From the NCBI GenBank assembly GCA_964427425.1, contig CAYRUD010000014.1:558001-622000 (forward strand): a DNA stretch of 64,000 nt. The letters are read 5' to 3'. Positions 55,955 through 63,798 of this stretch are shown here, one piece after another. Below the pieces are notes generated by a model. That model worked only from the letters and a program-made list of their open reading frames with translations, searched no databases and was not told where the DNA came from. The position numbers were made by a program, and so were the translations under genes. The stretch comes from CAYRUD01 sp964427425 (GTDB taxonomy: Bacteria > Chlamydiota > Chlamydiia > Chlamydiales > FEN-1388). The first letter of the stretch is position 1, and each line of letters opens with the position of its first letter.

Positions 55955-57283
55955 ATGTTTTCTGCACTTTCTGAAAAATTTCAATCGCTCGTTTCTCGTT
56001 TTTACGGCGCAAAAGAGATCACCGAAGAGAATATCCGAGAGGCGCTTGATGAGGTGCGTTTAGCTCTTCTTGAAGCCGATGTTCAATATGGAGTTGCTAA
56101 AGACTTCATACGAAGTGTGAAAGAAAAAGCTGTTGGCGAAAAGCTTGTCTCGTCTGTTTCGCCGGGGCAGCTTTTTGTAAAAATCGTGCATGATCAGCTT
56201 GTCGAGCTTTTTGGTGGCGTTGAGCATGACCTTAATGTCAGAGAAAGACCGTATAAGCTTCTTATGTGCGGGCTTCAAGGTTCAGGAAAGACAACTCACT
56301 CGGCAAAGATTGCCCTTTATCTCAAACGAAAAAAGGGAATTCAAAGACCTTGCGTTATCGCCTGTGATCTTCAAAGGCCAGCTGCTATTGATCAATTGAG
56401 AAAACTGTCTGATCAAGCGGGAGTCTATTTCTTCTCTCTTCCTGGAGTTTCGAATCCAGTAGAAGTTGCTCAAGAAGCATTGAAGAAAGCTAAGCTCGAG
56501 CATTGGGATGCCCTTATCTTTGACACAGCGGGACGACTTCATATCGATGAAGCACTCATGGAAGAGCTAGAGCGTGTCAAAGAGGTTGTTCAGCCACATG
56601 ATGTGTTGCTGACAATGAATGCCTCCACAGGACAAGATGCGGCAAAAACTGCTGAGAGCTTTTCGAAGCGAATAGGCGTAACAGGTTCTTGTCTTACTAT
56701 GCTCGATGGTACCTCACGAGGTGGAGCGGCGATTTCCTTGGTCTATGTGACAAAGATGCCAATCCTTTTCGAGGGACATGGAGAAAAATTAGATGATATC
56801 CGTCAGTTTCACCCTCAGTCGATGGCTGATCGAATTCTCGGTATGGGAGATACGATTAACTTGGTGCGAAAAGCCCAAGAACATTTTGATGAGGAAGAAG
56901 CTAAGAAGCTAGAGCAAAAGATGCGTCGTGCTGAGTTCTCCTACGGAGACTTTTTGCGACAGATGCAGATGATCAAAAAGATGGGATCATTTAAGAGTTT
57001 GCTCTCAATGCTTCCAGGTATGTCACAATTAAAAGAACTGGATATTGACGAGCGGGAAATTCGTCGAGTTGAAGCTATTATTCTCTCGATGACACCAGCT
57101 GAACGTGAAGAGGCTGTAGAACTCTCAATAGGACGTAGAAAGCGAATCGCAGCAGGTAGCGGTGCTTCTATTGATGATGTCAACAAGCTCGTCAAATCAT
57201 TTAAACAAGCAAAACAATTTTTTAAACAGATGCCCAACATGAAACAGTTGGAGAAGTTGATCGGAGGAAAAGTATGGCACTGA
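55955..57283 (+). CDS. ffh: Signal recognition particle protein Ffh
   Basis: Ffh binds signal sequences and SRP RNA and targets ribosomes to the membrane. The 442-residue protein has an N domain, the G domain (P-loop GLQGSGKTT, DTAGRLHID), and a Met-rich M domain (LRQMQMIKKMGSFKSLLSMLPGMSQ). The G4 motif, normally TKLDG, reads TMLDG (Met249), so the guanine-binding lysine position is altered. I choose the ATG at 55955 (MFSALSEKFQSL) rather than one 30 bases earlier, since it gives the usual N-terminus. Its last 10 bases overlap rpsP. No SRP RNA gene was found in the window. Confidence 0.94.
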   Translation: MFSALSEKFQSLVSRFYGAKEITEENIREALDEVRLALLEADVQYGVAKDFIRSVKEKAVGEKLVSSVSPGQLFVKIVHDQLVELFGGVEHDLNVRERPYKLLMCGLQGSGKTTHSAKIALYLKRKKGIQRPCVIACDLQRPAAIDQLRKLSDQAGVYFFSLPGVSNPVEVAQEALKKAKLEHWDALIFDTAGRLHIDEALMEELERVKEVVQPHDVLLTMNASTGQDAAKTAESFSKRIGVTGSCLTMLDGTSRGGAAISLVYVTKMPILFEGHGEKLDDIRQFHPQSMADRILGMGDTINLVRKAQEHFDEEEAKKLEQKMRRAEFSYGDFLRQMQMIKKMGSFKSLLSMLPGMSQLKELDIDEREIRRVEAIILSMTPAEREEAVELSIGRRKRIAAGSGASIDDVNKLVKSFKQAKQFFKQMPNMKQLEKLIGGKVWH

Positions 57284-57597
57284 GAATTCGTCTGCGCCAA
57301 CAAGGCTGCACGAATAATATCGTTTATCGCGTCGTTGTGGCAGACAGCCGTTCACCACGCGATGGTAAGTATGTTGAGTGCATTGGCTGGTATAACCCAT
57401 GCGCAAAAACAGAAGATCAAGAATGTCTTATTCAGCAAGACAGACTTTCACATTGGCTCTCAGTTGGTGCTCAGATTACACCAACAGTAGAAGCTCTTGT
57501 AAAGAAAAGCTCACCACATGTTCTTGTTAACCATGCAAGTGCTAAAGTTGAGCGAAAGCTGAAGAAGAAAGCTCGTCAAAAGAAAGCTAAGAAGTAA
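57274..57597 (+). CDS. rpsP: 30S ribosomal protein S16
   Basis: S16 helps to assemble the 30S subunit. Residues 1-80 match the family (MALRIRLRQQGCTNNIVYRVVVADSRSPRDGKYVECIGWYNP). The C-terminal 25 residues are Lys-rich and longer than in E. coli (82). The start overlaps the ffh stop by ten bases, so translation is probably coupled. A strong terminator follows. Confidence 0.96.
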   Translation: MALRIRLRQQGCTNNIVYRVVVADSRSPRDGKYVECIGWYNPCAKTEDQECLIQQDRLSHWLSVGAQITPTVEALVKKSSPHVLVNHASAKVERKLKKKARQKKAKK

Positions 57598-57683
57598 TAA
57601 AAGTCCAAGCTCAGTCTTTTTGAATGAGACGAGAAACATAATCGTTTCGACTTTTTCGCTTCTCTTTTCGAGTTCTCGATCTC

Positions 57684-57718
57684 GAAGACGTCTTTCACGA
57701 AAGACGTCTTCTTTTTTT
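57684..57718 (+). terminator. Strong intrinsic terminator between rpsP and trmD
   Basis: A perfect 12-bp stem (57684-57695 with 57700-57711, loop CACG) is followed by seven T residues. It lies in the gap before the trmD ATG and rules out a trmD start at the upstream in-frame codon 57620. Confidence 0.92.
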
Positions 57719-57769
57719 ATTGATATGTTGCTGAAACTATCGCTTGAGGATCCAACGGATAATTGTAGA

Positions 57770-58903
57770 ATGCACTTTGAAGTACTCTCTCTCTTTCCTC
57801 AGTATATCCAAGGCCCGCTAGAACAGAGCATTTTAAAGCGCGCAATCGAAAATGGACACATTAAGGTAACGACGACAGATATTCGAGGTTACTCGCAAGA
57901 CCCATTTCGACGTGTAGACGATCGCCCATATGGAGGCGGCCCTGGCATGGTGATGATGGCAGATCCTGTAGTTCGTGCAATACAAGATAAAAGAGTTTCT
58001 GGAACCAAAGTCATATATCTTTCACCTCAAGGACGTCCTTTGACGCCACTTCTGGCAAAAGAGCTCGCGAAAGAAAAGTCTTTGATTTTGCTCGCGGGTC
58101 ACTATGAAGGCATAGACCAAAGGGCAATTGATAGGGAGGTTGATTATGAGGTCAGTATTGGTGATTATGTGCTCACGAATGGGTGTCTTGCAGCATTAGT
58201 TGTCATTGATGTGGTCTCTCGCTATATTCCTGGGGTTTTAGGCGATGAAGCGGCGGCTTTTCATGACTCATTTGAGTCGTATCTTTTAGACTTCCCGCAC
58301 TATACAAAACCTGATTTGTACGATGGCGTTCAGGTAGATCCTGTTTTAAAATCGGGTAATCACGCTCATATTAATGAGTGGCGTCAAGAAGAAGCTATGA
58401 AAGCGACCTGGAAGAAGCGCCCTGATCGAATGGCTCAAGCACTCTTTCCTGTAGTGCAAGCAGAAAATTCGGTCCCAACTCTTTTAAGCCATATTGCTCT
58501 TCCTGTAACGGACCTGAAAAAAACCGTAGTCTTTTATGAAAAGCTTTTAGGCCGAAAAGCAGATACTTATTTAGAGAACCCAAATATTGCTTCTTGGGTC
58601 ATTTCATCATCCTCTGATTCAGCGACCACAGATTGCTTTACTCTCTCTCTCTATCAGGCTGAGAAATCACTGAAAGATATAAATTCTGTTCTCTTTCCAG
58701 CGCTTCGCTTCTCGGTACAGAGTGATGTTGCAGCCTCTTTCTTCCGTTGGGCGTTTACGAAAGAAGCCATCTCAGAGAACATCTCGCAACTTATGGGGCA
58801 TAGGAAATCTTTTGATTCCCTTAAAAAAGCATGTGAAAGCGTAGGTGAAATTTCGTTTCACGATCCTGCAGGTATGCTTATTACTCTTTCCATAAGGGGA
58901 TAA
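57770..58903 (+). CDS. trmD: tRNA (guanine-N1)-methyltransferase TrmD with C-terminal glyoxalase-like domain
   Basis: TrmD methylates G37 of tRNAs, including tRNA-Pro(UGG), which is in this window. Residues 1-235 hold the SPOUT-class fold with the trefoil knot: MHFEVLSLFPQYIQGP, RVDDRPYGGGPGMVMM, LLAGHYEGIDQRAI and SIGDYVLTNG. Residues about 240-377 resemble a glyoxalase/VOC domain (LLSHIALPVTDLKKTVVFYEKLLG, FHDPAGMLITLSIRG). The fusion is known from chlamydiae. The ATG at 57770 starts the normal TrmD sequence; the frame extends back to 57620, but that part crosses a strong terminator. After trmD, C. trachomatis has rplS; here a membrane protein gene follows. Confidence 0.94.
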   Translation: MHFEVLSLFPQYIQGPLEQSILKRAIENGHIKVTTTDIRGYSQDPFRRVDDRPYGGGPGMVMMADPVVRAIQDKRVSGTKVIYLSPQGRPLTPLLAKELAKEKSLILLAGHYEGIDQRAIDREVDYEVSIGDYVLTNGCLAALVVIDVVSRYIPGVLGDEAAAFHDSFESYLLDFPHYTKPDLYDGVQVDPVLKSGNHAHINEWRQEEAMKATWKKRPDRMAQALFPVVQAENSVPTLLSHIALPVTDLKKTVVFYEKLLGRKADTYLENPNIASWVISSSSDSATTDCFTLSLYQAEKSLKDINSVLFPALRFSVQSDVAASFFRWAFTKEAISENISQLMGHRKSFDSLKKACESVGEISFHDPAGMLITLSIRG

Positions 58904-59014
58904 ATTATAAAGAAAGTTCTTTTCTTATTGATTCGTTCGCTGTCTCTTCAGTACTGTTTTACAGTACTCGTTCGCAGCTGAATTTGATATCAAAACAAGT
59001 TAAAGGAATGTTTC

Positions 59015-59413
59015 ATGAGTAATCACAAGAAAGCTGATTGGCTTTTTTATGTCCGTTCGTATTCGTTGATACTTATTGTTCTAGGATTGATTGGATACAC
59101 ATACAATCCTGAAAAAGCGGTAACAGCTCTTATCATGGCAACAGGGCTTGGCTCTCTTTTGTATATTTCTACTGCATGTTTACAGAGTCGAATCCGGCTT
59201 CGAAGTGAAAGGGCACGTAGGATTTATATGAGCGTATTATCGGTATATGTTGGCCTTATAGCTTGGCGTATGACTCTTGGGTGGATGGCGTATATGGGTG
59301 GAAATACAGGAAAACTCTTCGTCGCTTCGCTTCTCTCCCTTATTTCATTATTTGGAGTTGTTACCATTGTTGGTATGGCATTGAGTAAGTCAGATACTAA
59401 CCCACATTTGTAA
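59015..59413 (+). CDS. Small membrane protein, four helices
   Basis: I do not recognise this 132-residue protein. It has four hydrophobic segments (about residues 14-28, 34-52, 70-92 and 98-122), short basic loops and no signal peptide. The helix packing, with Gly-rich segments such as MATGLGSLLYIST, loosely recalls the TMEM14/UPF0136 family, but I cannot confirm it. It follows trmD in the position that rplS has in C. trachomatis, so the local order has changed here. Confidence 0.55.
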   Translation: MSNHKKADWLFYVRSYSLILIVLGLIGYTYNPEKAVTALIMATGLGSLLYISTACLQSRIRLRSERARRIYMSVLSVYVGLIAWRMTLGWMAYMGGNTGKLFVASLLSLISLFGVVTIVGMALSKSDTNPHL

Positions 59414-59505
59414 AATAATTTATATAATATTTTAGGTTGTTTTTCTTTATAACGCTTTAATAAAGGGTTGTTTATAATATTATTTTCCTTTTTTTGGAGA
59501 ATAAT

Positions 59506-59919
59506 ATGAATAAAGTAACCCTTCCTCCGTTCCAACAAAATAATACACATATCAGAACCTTAGAGAACAAAAACGAAAGCTTTGTTAAAGAAACTGAGAA
59601 AAAGTTGAGCGACCTTAAGGCTCAATATAGTGAGTTCTTTAAGATTTTTGACGAGATTTCTAACCCCCTTTCCAAGTATATCGAGCCTTTTAAGAGAAGA
59701 GTTGTTACTGAAATCACTCAAATGACTACTTGTCTTCATAAGATGGAAAGCTACGAACACATTGCAACTTTCCAAAAGAGAGTGCAATTTCTCATAGAAG
59801 AGACACTTGAGCTTGCTCCTTCAGTGACGAAAGAGGGCGAATCGATTATAGCAGTAACAGAGTCCTTACTCGAACTCAATCAGTCGATCGTTAACAAGGT
59901 CATTGATCTCTGTCAATAG
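59506..59919 (+). CDS. Hypothetical small helical protein
   Basis: The 137-residue protein is mostly helical, with heptad-like stretches (SFVKETEKKLSDLKAQYSEFFKIFDEI and the later VTESLLELNQSIVNKVIDL), so a coiled-coil or helical bundle is likely. No domain or signal peptide is visible. The ATG at 59506 has GGAG six bases upstream, while a TTG at 59494 lies before it. The leader is very AT-rich, like those of the candidate effectors. It is convergent with the mqnB gene. Confidence 0.55.
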   Translation: MNKVTLPPFQQNNTHIRTLENKNESFVKETEKKLSDLKAQYSEFFKIFDEISNPLSKYIEPFKRRVVTEITQMTTCLHKMESYEHIATFQKRVQFLIEETLELAPSVTKEGESIIAVTESLLELNQSIVNKVIDLCQ

Positions 59920-59928
59920 GATGGTGTT

Positions 59929-60603
59929 TTAAGACCACTCAGTAACATATTGAGCAATCTTTTTCGAGTATATGGGAAGAGATTGACGTATCCGATCAGG
60001 TGTCTCTTCATTGCAAAAATCTGAGACTATCTTAGAGATCTGTAAAGAGATGCCATAACGTCTCGCTTCTTTTGCAATCGCGAATGCCTCCATATCCACC
60101 AAAAAAATGTCGTTTTCAGATTTCAATGGCGTGTTGATCTTGACCTCAGAACTTTCTCGGATGGGAAGAGGTGAAGTGAGAAGGTGCCATTGTCCTGAAA
60201 AACGGTGATGAGTATGAATGATTTCATGTCTTTCTACATGTGAGAAACCATTTCTTGGGTGCCATTCAAGTAAAGAAACTGATGAGATAGGGATTAAATC
60301 TCCTAAGATCCCTTCCATATCTCTATGTGTTTTAGATGAGGGGAGGATTGCTCCAGCAATTCCAATATTAAGCCATCTATGCCTTGAGATCTCTTCTTTT
60401 GAGAAAAATCGCATATATTCATCTATTGCGAGATGGGCTGCATATGGGCCGATTCCTGTTTCGATAATGAGAGTATTTTGATCGATTGCATGCCAATGAG
60501 GAGGAAGAGCGCTATTTCTTTCATGTGTCGCTTCAATAAGCGCTAAGGCCTCCATTGAAGTCGCGACAAAGATGATGTTTTTAAAAGACTTTGACCTGTT
60601 CAT
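59929..60603 (-). CDS. mqnB: Futalosine hydrolase-type nucleosidase (MqnB)
   Basis: This 224-residue protein is of the MTA/SAH nucleosidase fold, and next to mqnD it is best read as futalosine hydrolase of the futalosine menaquinone pathway. Visible motifs are GIGPYAAHLAI, WLNIGIAGAI and the catalytic stretch VDMEAFAIAKEARRYGISLQISKIVSDF with an Asp near the end. It starts six bases after the mqnD stop, so the two form an operon. The order of the pathway genes and a dnaQ gene matches that of C. trachomatis. It could still be a general nucleosidase. Confidence 0.82.
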   Translation of the reverse strand: MNRSKSFKNIIFVATSMEALALIEATHERNSALPPHWHAIDQNTLIIETGIGPYAAHLAIDEYMRFFSKEEISRHRWLNIGIAGAILPSSKTHRDMEGILGDLIPISSVSLLEWHPRNGFSHVERHEIIHTHHRFSGQWHLLTSPLPIRESSEVKINTPLKSENDIFLVDMEAFAIAKEARRYGISLQISKIVSDFCNEETPDRIRQSLPIYSKKIAQYVTEWS

Positions 60604-60609
60604 CTATTT

Positions 60610-61431
60610 TTAAGTACCCCGACATGCAGAGTGAAAGAGTGTAAGAGCTTGTCTGGCACTCTCTGACATTGAGAGTGTTTCATCAGACACGTAGAGCTCG
60701 ATGTGTTTTTTGATCGCTTCATCAGAGAGTTCTTGAGCATAGTGTCGAATAAATGGTGTGACTATTTCTTTTTCTCGTGAGAGAGCTTTTAATATAGAGC
60801 TGTGGATACACTGATCGATTTTCTGGATAATCGTATTGCCTAATCTTTTATGGGCTACGATAATACCAAGTGGCAAGCTTGAATTGTGCTGTTTCTTGAA
60901 CTCATGATGAAGATCATGAAGGGGGATGAGCTCTCCATGAAAATGCTCTTCAAATGTAAATCGAGCTTCATGAATCAGAAGTCCTAAATCGATATCGCTT
61001 GATTGATGAACTTGCTGAGCGATTTTATGATATGGAATGACGACTGTTTTCTTAGGTTTTCCGAAGAGAAGGCGAAAGGCTGCGTATGCGCTCGTATAAA
61101 GTCCAGGAACCGCAACAGTCATCTCTTCGATATGTTCCATATAAACTTTACGATCTTTTCTACAAATAATCAGAGGGCCTGCATTTATAGAAAAAGCCGC
61201 GCCACTTGAAAGAATGGTGTATCGATCTTGGATGTGTGGATAAAGCGCGGCTGATATTTTGATGAGAGGAACTTCTTCTTTAAGAGCCATTTCATTGAGG
61301 GTATCAATATCGTAGAAGGCACCACTAAAGATAAGGCCTTCTGTATCAATCTGAGATGAGAGGAGAGCCTCAAAACAAAAAGTATCGTTTGGGCATGGCG
61401 AGATGGCGCAGTCGATATGTGTCAGGTTCAT
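60610..61431 (-). CDS. mqnD: 1,4-dihydroxy-6-naphthoate synthase (MqnD)
   Basis: MqnD makes 1,4-dihydroxy-6-naphthoate, a late step of the futalosine menaquinone pathway. The 273-residue protein has the signature ISPCPNDTFCFEAL, then PLIKISAALYPHI, SAAFSINAGPLII and a closing helical part, as expected. The ATG at 61431 gives a usual start (MNLTHIDCAIS); an ATG at 61518 would add 29 residues that overlap the dnaQ gene and look unlike MqnD. It is followed by mqnB after six bases and shares the dnaQ operon direction. Confidence 0.9.
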   Translation of the reverse strand: MNLTHIDCAISPCPNDTFCFEALLSSQIDTEGLIFSGAFYDIDTLNEMALKEEVPLIKISAALYPHIQDRYTILSSGAAFSINAGPLIICRKDRKVYMEHIEEMTVAVPGLYTSAYAAFRLLFGKPKKTVVIPYHKIAQQVHQSSDIDLGLLIHEARFTFEEHFHGELIPLHDLHHEFKKQHNSSLPLGIIVAHKRLGNTIIQKIDQCIHSSILKALSREKEIVTPFIRHYAQELSDEAIKKHIELYVSDETLSMSESARQALTLFHSACRGT

Positions 61432-61465
61432 TATGCTCTTGTGATACTTTGATTTTCGGGCTTTT

Positions 61466-62110
61466 TCAGAAGAGTTGGAGTTCTTTTTTGGAGGCTTCTC
61501 CTTCTGAGAGCCGATCACTTTTTTGGCCTCCTTGGCTCAAGATAAAGTGGCGGACCGAAGTGATCCCTCCAGCACGTTGAATGACTTCTTCATAGGTAAG
61601 GTCATCGACCATAAGTGAAAATACCTTATATAGAACTTGAACGTCGTCCAAGGCTCTGTGAGCTCGATTTTCCTCAATATTAAAAAGCTGTCTTAAATAC
61701 TGTAGAGAGTGTCGAGGTAGGTCTCTTCTGTATTTTCTTGCCCACTTGAGACTATCAACACATGCCCAATCTTCAGGCATAGATAATCCTACTCTTTGAA
61801 ACTCATTGAAGAGAAATGGTATATCGAATGACTCTCCGTTATGTGCAATGAGGACAACTTTCCCCTCGCAGAACTCAACAAATTGAGCTGCAACCTCTTT
61901 AAATGTTGGCGCCTCTTTTACCATTTCATCAGAGATTCCATGGACTTGTGTAGAATCAGGCGGAATTGGAATCGTTGGATTTACCAATGATTGAAACTCT
62001 TTTTTTCTAAAAGGGTCATATGCAGCTATTTCGACGATACGATCTTTATCTGTCCGTATGCCTGTTGTTTCAAGGTCGAAAAAGATGGGGCGAAGGAAAG
62101 AGTCTGACAT
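61466..62110 (-). CDS. dnaQ: DEDDh 3'-5' exonuclease (DnaQ-like)
   Basis: The 214-residue protein is a DnaQ/RNase T-type exonuclease. The DEDDh residues are seen in FDLETTGI (Asp, Glu), HNGESFDIPFL (Asp) and HRALDD (His, Asp). The C-terminal part is Lys/Glu/Ser-rich. It could be the proofreading subunit of DNA polymerase III or a stand-alone nuclease; chlamydiae have more than one such gene. It lies upstream of mqnD and may share its transcript. Confidence 0.88.
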   Translation of the reverse strand: MSDSFLRPIFFDLETTGIRTDKDRIVEIAAYDPFRKKEFQSLVNPTIPIPPDSTQVHGISDEMVKEAPTFKEVAAQFVEFCEGKVVLIAHNGESFDIPFLFNEFQRVGLSMPEDWACVDSLKWARKYRRDLPRHSLQYLRQLFNIEENRAHRALDDVQVLYKVFSLMVDDLTYEEVIQRAGGITSVRHFILSQGGQKSDRLSEGEASKKELQLF

Positions 62111-62143
62111 TGTGTATAGGAGTGGTAGGTAGAAATGTTATTG

Positions 62144-62175
62144 AAGAAGAGAAAGATACCGATCTTTCTCTTCTT
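62144..62175 (-). terminator. Hairpin between the chaperone-like gene and dnaQ
   Basis: A perfect 14-bp inverted repeat with loop ACCG (62144-62157 with 62162-62175) lies 30 bp after the chaperone-like gene stop. The minus strand continues TCAATAAC, so it is a weak terminator or 3'-end stabiliser. Confidence 0.65.
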
Positions 62176-62204
62176 TGGAAAGCCCTTCTTCAAGGAAGAG
62201 ATTC

Positions 62205-62675
62205 TTATTTTTTGTTCTTAGCGTTTTCTGCCATCTTCTCAAACACTTCATCGAGAGTCATAGCGCCGATAGCGATAGCTTGGATCACTGTCCCAAAAGT
62301 TTCGCATATATTTTTCGACGTATTGAGATATGCTCCAAAGAGTGTTGTATCTAGGCTTTGTCCGATGCACGGAATAACAACGCGGTAGAAGACAGTCTTT
62401 GTATCTTCATCGAGGCAAAATCCTGGCATATCGAGTTCTTTGTTCACGATATGTAAAAATCGGCTGAGATCTATCAATGCATTTTCAGCAATAGAGCATG
62501 GGATAAAAGTGAGAATTTGAAGCAGGTTGTTATCTGGAAGCGCTCTTACGAAGATATGATACTCATTATCCTCATGAGTATAGGATGTGTAAACTTGCTG
62601 AGATTGCTCATGAAGCTTCGCTGTGTATCCGAGCTGCTTAAGTGTGTCTATGAGAGAGTTGGACGAAATTTTCAT
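62205..62675 (-). CDS. Probable type III secretion chaperone (Mcsc-like)
   Basis: The 156-residue acidic protein has the mixed alpha/beta pattern of YbjN-like and type III chaperone proteins: an N-terminal helix (MKISSNSLIDTLKQLGY), paired strands (EYHIFVRALPDNNLLQILTFIP) and C-terminal helices. It sits next to a dnaQ gene and the futalosine genes, the position of CT260 (Mcsc, a multi-cargo secretion chaperone) in C. trachomatis as I remember it. The small size fits. Sequence similarity alone does not prove this, so the function rests on gene order and fold style. Its own hairpin separates it from dnaQ. Confidence 0.6.
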   Translation of the reverse strand: MKISSNSLIDTLKQLGYTAKLHEQSQQVYTSYTHEDNEYHIFVRALPDNNLLQILTFIPCSIAENALIDLSRFLHIVNKELDMPGFCLDEDTKTVFYRVVIPCIGQSLDTTLFGAYLNTSKNICETFGTVIQAIAIGAMTLDEVFEKMAENAKNKK

Positions 62676-62791
62676 AAAAGAGCCCTTGCTTGTTCTTATA
62701 TTACCTTCAGATTTTTTAGCTTGATAGCTTGCTTGCCTTTAAAGTTGAACACTAAAGTTATCAGGGAATTGATTGCAAGTTTCAGAGCTCT

Positions 62792-62983
62792 TTACTGGTT
62801 CATGCCGGGTAAAAAAGTAGATTGCTGCTGTCTTGTTATAGAAGGATTATTAGTAAGAGGGACGGTACTAACTTCTCCTTCATTAGGCATTCTATAGCAC
62901 CCCTGAAAAAGAGCGCTTATAGATATAGTGAAAAGTCCAAGTGTTAATACTTTTCGTATCGCTAAGTGTATCAGTGAGGACAT
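62792..62983 (-). CDS. Small lipoprotein
   Basis: The 63-residue product starts MSSLIHLAIRKVLTLGLF, has a hydrophobic core and a probable lipobox ending ALFQGC (Cys30), then a short polar tail (YRMPNEGEVSTVPLTNN and onward). The ATG at 62983 has GGAG nine bases upstream; a TTG at 63028 would add 15 residues. It begins 42 bp after the stop of the FliO-like gene on the same strand, so both may be co-transcribed and act at the envelope together. Lgt, encoded in this window, would modify it. The lipobox has Phe at -3 and Gln at -2, which is atypical. Confidence 0.6.
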   Translation of the reverse strand: MSSLIHLAIRKVLTLGLFTISISALFQGCYRMPNEGEVSTVPLTNNPSITRQQQSTFLPGMNQ

Positions 62984-63024
62984 AGGTAAAAACTCCACAT
63001 AAGGACATGAAAATTTCGAAAGAC

Positions 63025-63612
63025 TCAAGTAAGGGGATCGCTGCTCTCTTTTGTATCAACAGAATTGAGGCTCTTACAAGGAAGATGAGAGATCGCAACA
63101 CCGTGCTGGCTTTCAACAATAACGTGAGGAACTCCATGTATTCGAGCATACCATATAACGGACTTGGCAGATAAGTTCTTCCTTTCCAATATCTCAATTG
63201 ATGATTCTGAGGACCCACTTTTCTGAAGTGTCGGCCCATGGAGCTTTCTTAGAAACCACGCTCCCGCTACCAAAGAAGAGATCATAAATCCGAGCATCAA
63301 GATGGTTTTTACCATAAGGGATTCAAATGAAGGGAGCTCCGTATGAGACATCGTCTCGTCGCTCTCCTCGGGAGCAAGAAAATCTTCTTTGAGCTTTTCT
63401 TGATTTTCTAAAATCTTTTTCTGCGAAGAGCTCTGCGGCTGAGACTCTTCAACTCCATGTTGCGGTATGACCTTTCCCTCGGCATGAAGAGGAAGCGATT
63501 GAAGAGCGCAATACGCTATGAATCCTCGAGTGAGTAAAGATAAGAAGAGGCGTGATCGTCTGATTGTATTAAAAGCAGGTGATCGGTCTTTTTCTGAATA
63601 CAGGCTTATCAT
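63025..63612 (-). CDS. FliO-like membrane protein
   Basis: The 195-residue protein has an N-terminal hydrophobic region (about residues 20-45, possibly a signal peptide), a Gln/Ser/Glu-rich linker, one membrane helix (VKTILMLGFMISSLVAGAWFL, about 100-120) and a C-terminal soluble part, SSIEILERKNLSAKSVIWYARIHGVPHVIVESQHGVAISHL. This last part resembles the cytoplasmic domain of FliO, the flagellar export gate partner. No other flagellar or type III gene is near, so the call is tentative. It may be a small envelope protein with a FliO-like domain that acts with the downstream lipoprotein. Confidence 0.55.
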   Translation of the reverse strand: MISLYSEKDRSPAFNTIRRSRLFLSLLTRGFIAYCALQSLPLHAEGKVIPQHGVEESQPQSSSQKKILENQEKLKEDFLAPEESDETMSHTELPSFESLMVKTILMLGFMISSLVAGAWFLRKLHGPTLQKSGSSESSIEILERKNLSAKSVIWYARIHGVPHVIVESQHGVAISHLPCKSLNSVDTKESSDPLT

Positions 63613-63798
63613 ATATACTCTCCCGAAAGAATCTGTAGGTCACTAGAAATAACAAGAGTCATTTCTTTTTTAAAGAGAAGAGTCATCTTTTGAAAGATAA
63701 AAGCTCTTTTCTCTCCTTGCTTAAAAAAGAGGAGGCAGATTTGAGTAGATTCTATGCCGATTAAAGTATAAGTGAGGAAATCCTATATGGAGAGAATA

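Noticed and set aside
57620..57769. 50-codon extension of trmD
   Set aside because: It crosses a strong intrinsic terminator and TrmD normally begins at the MHFEVL position.
61235..61243. Single perfect DnaA box (TGTGGATAA)
   Set aside because: It is inside mqnD with no other boxes or AT-rich unwinding element, so it is not an origin.
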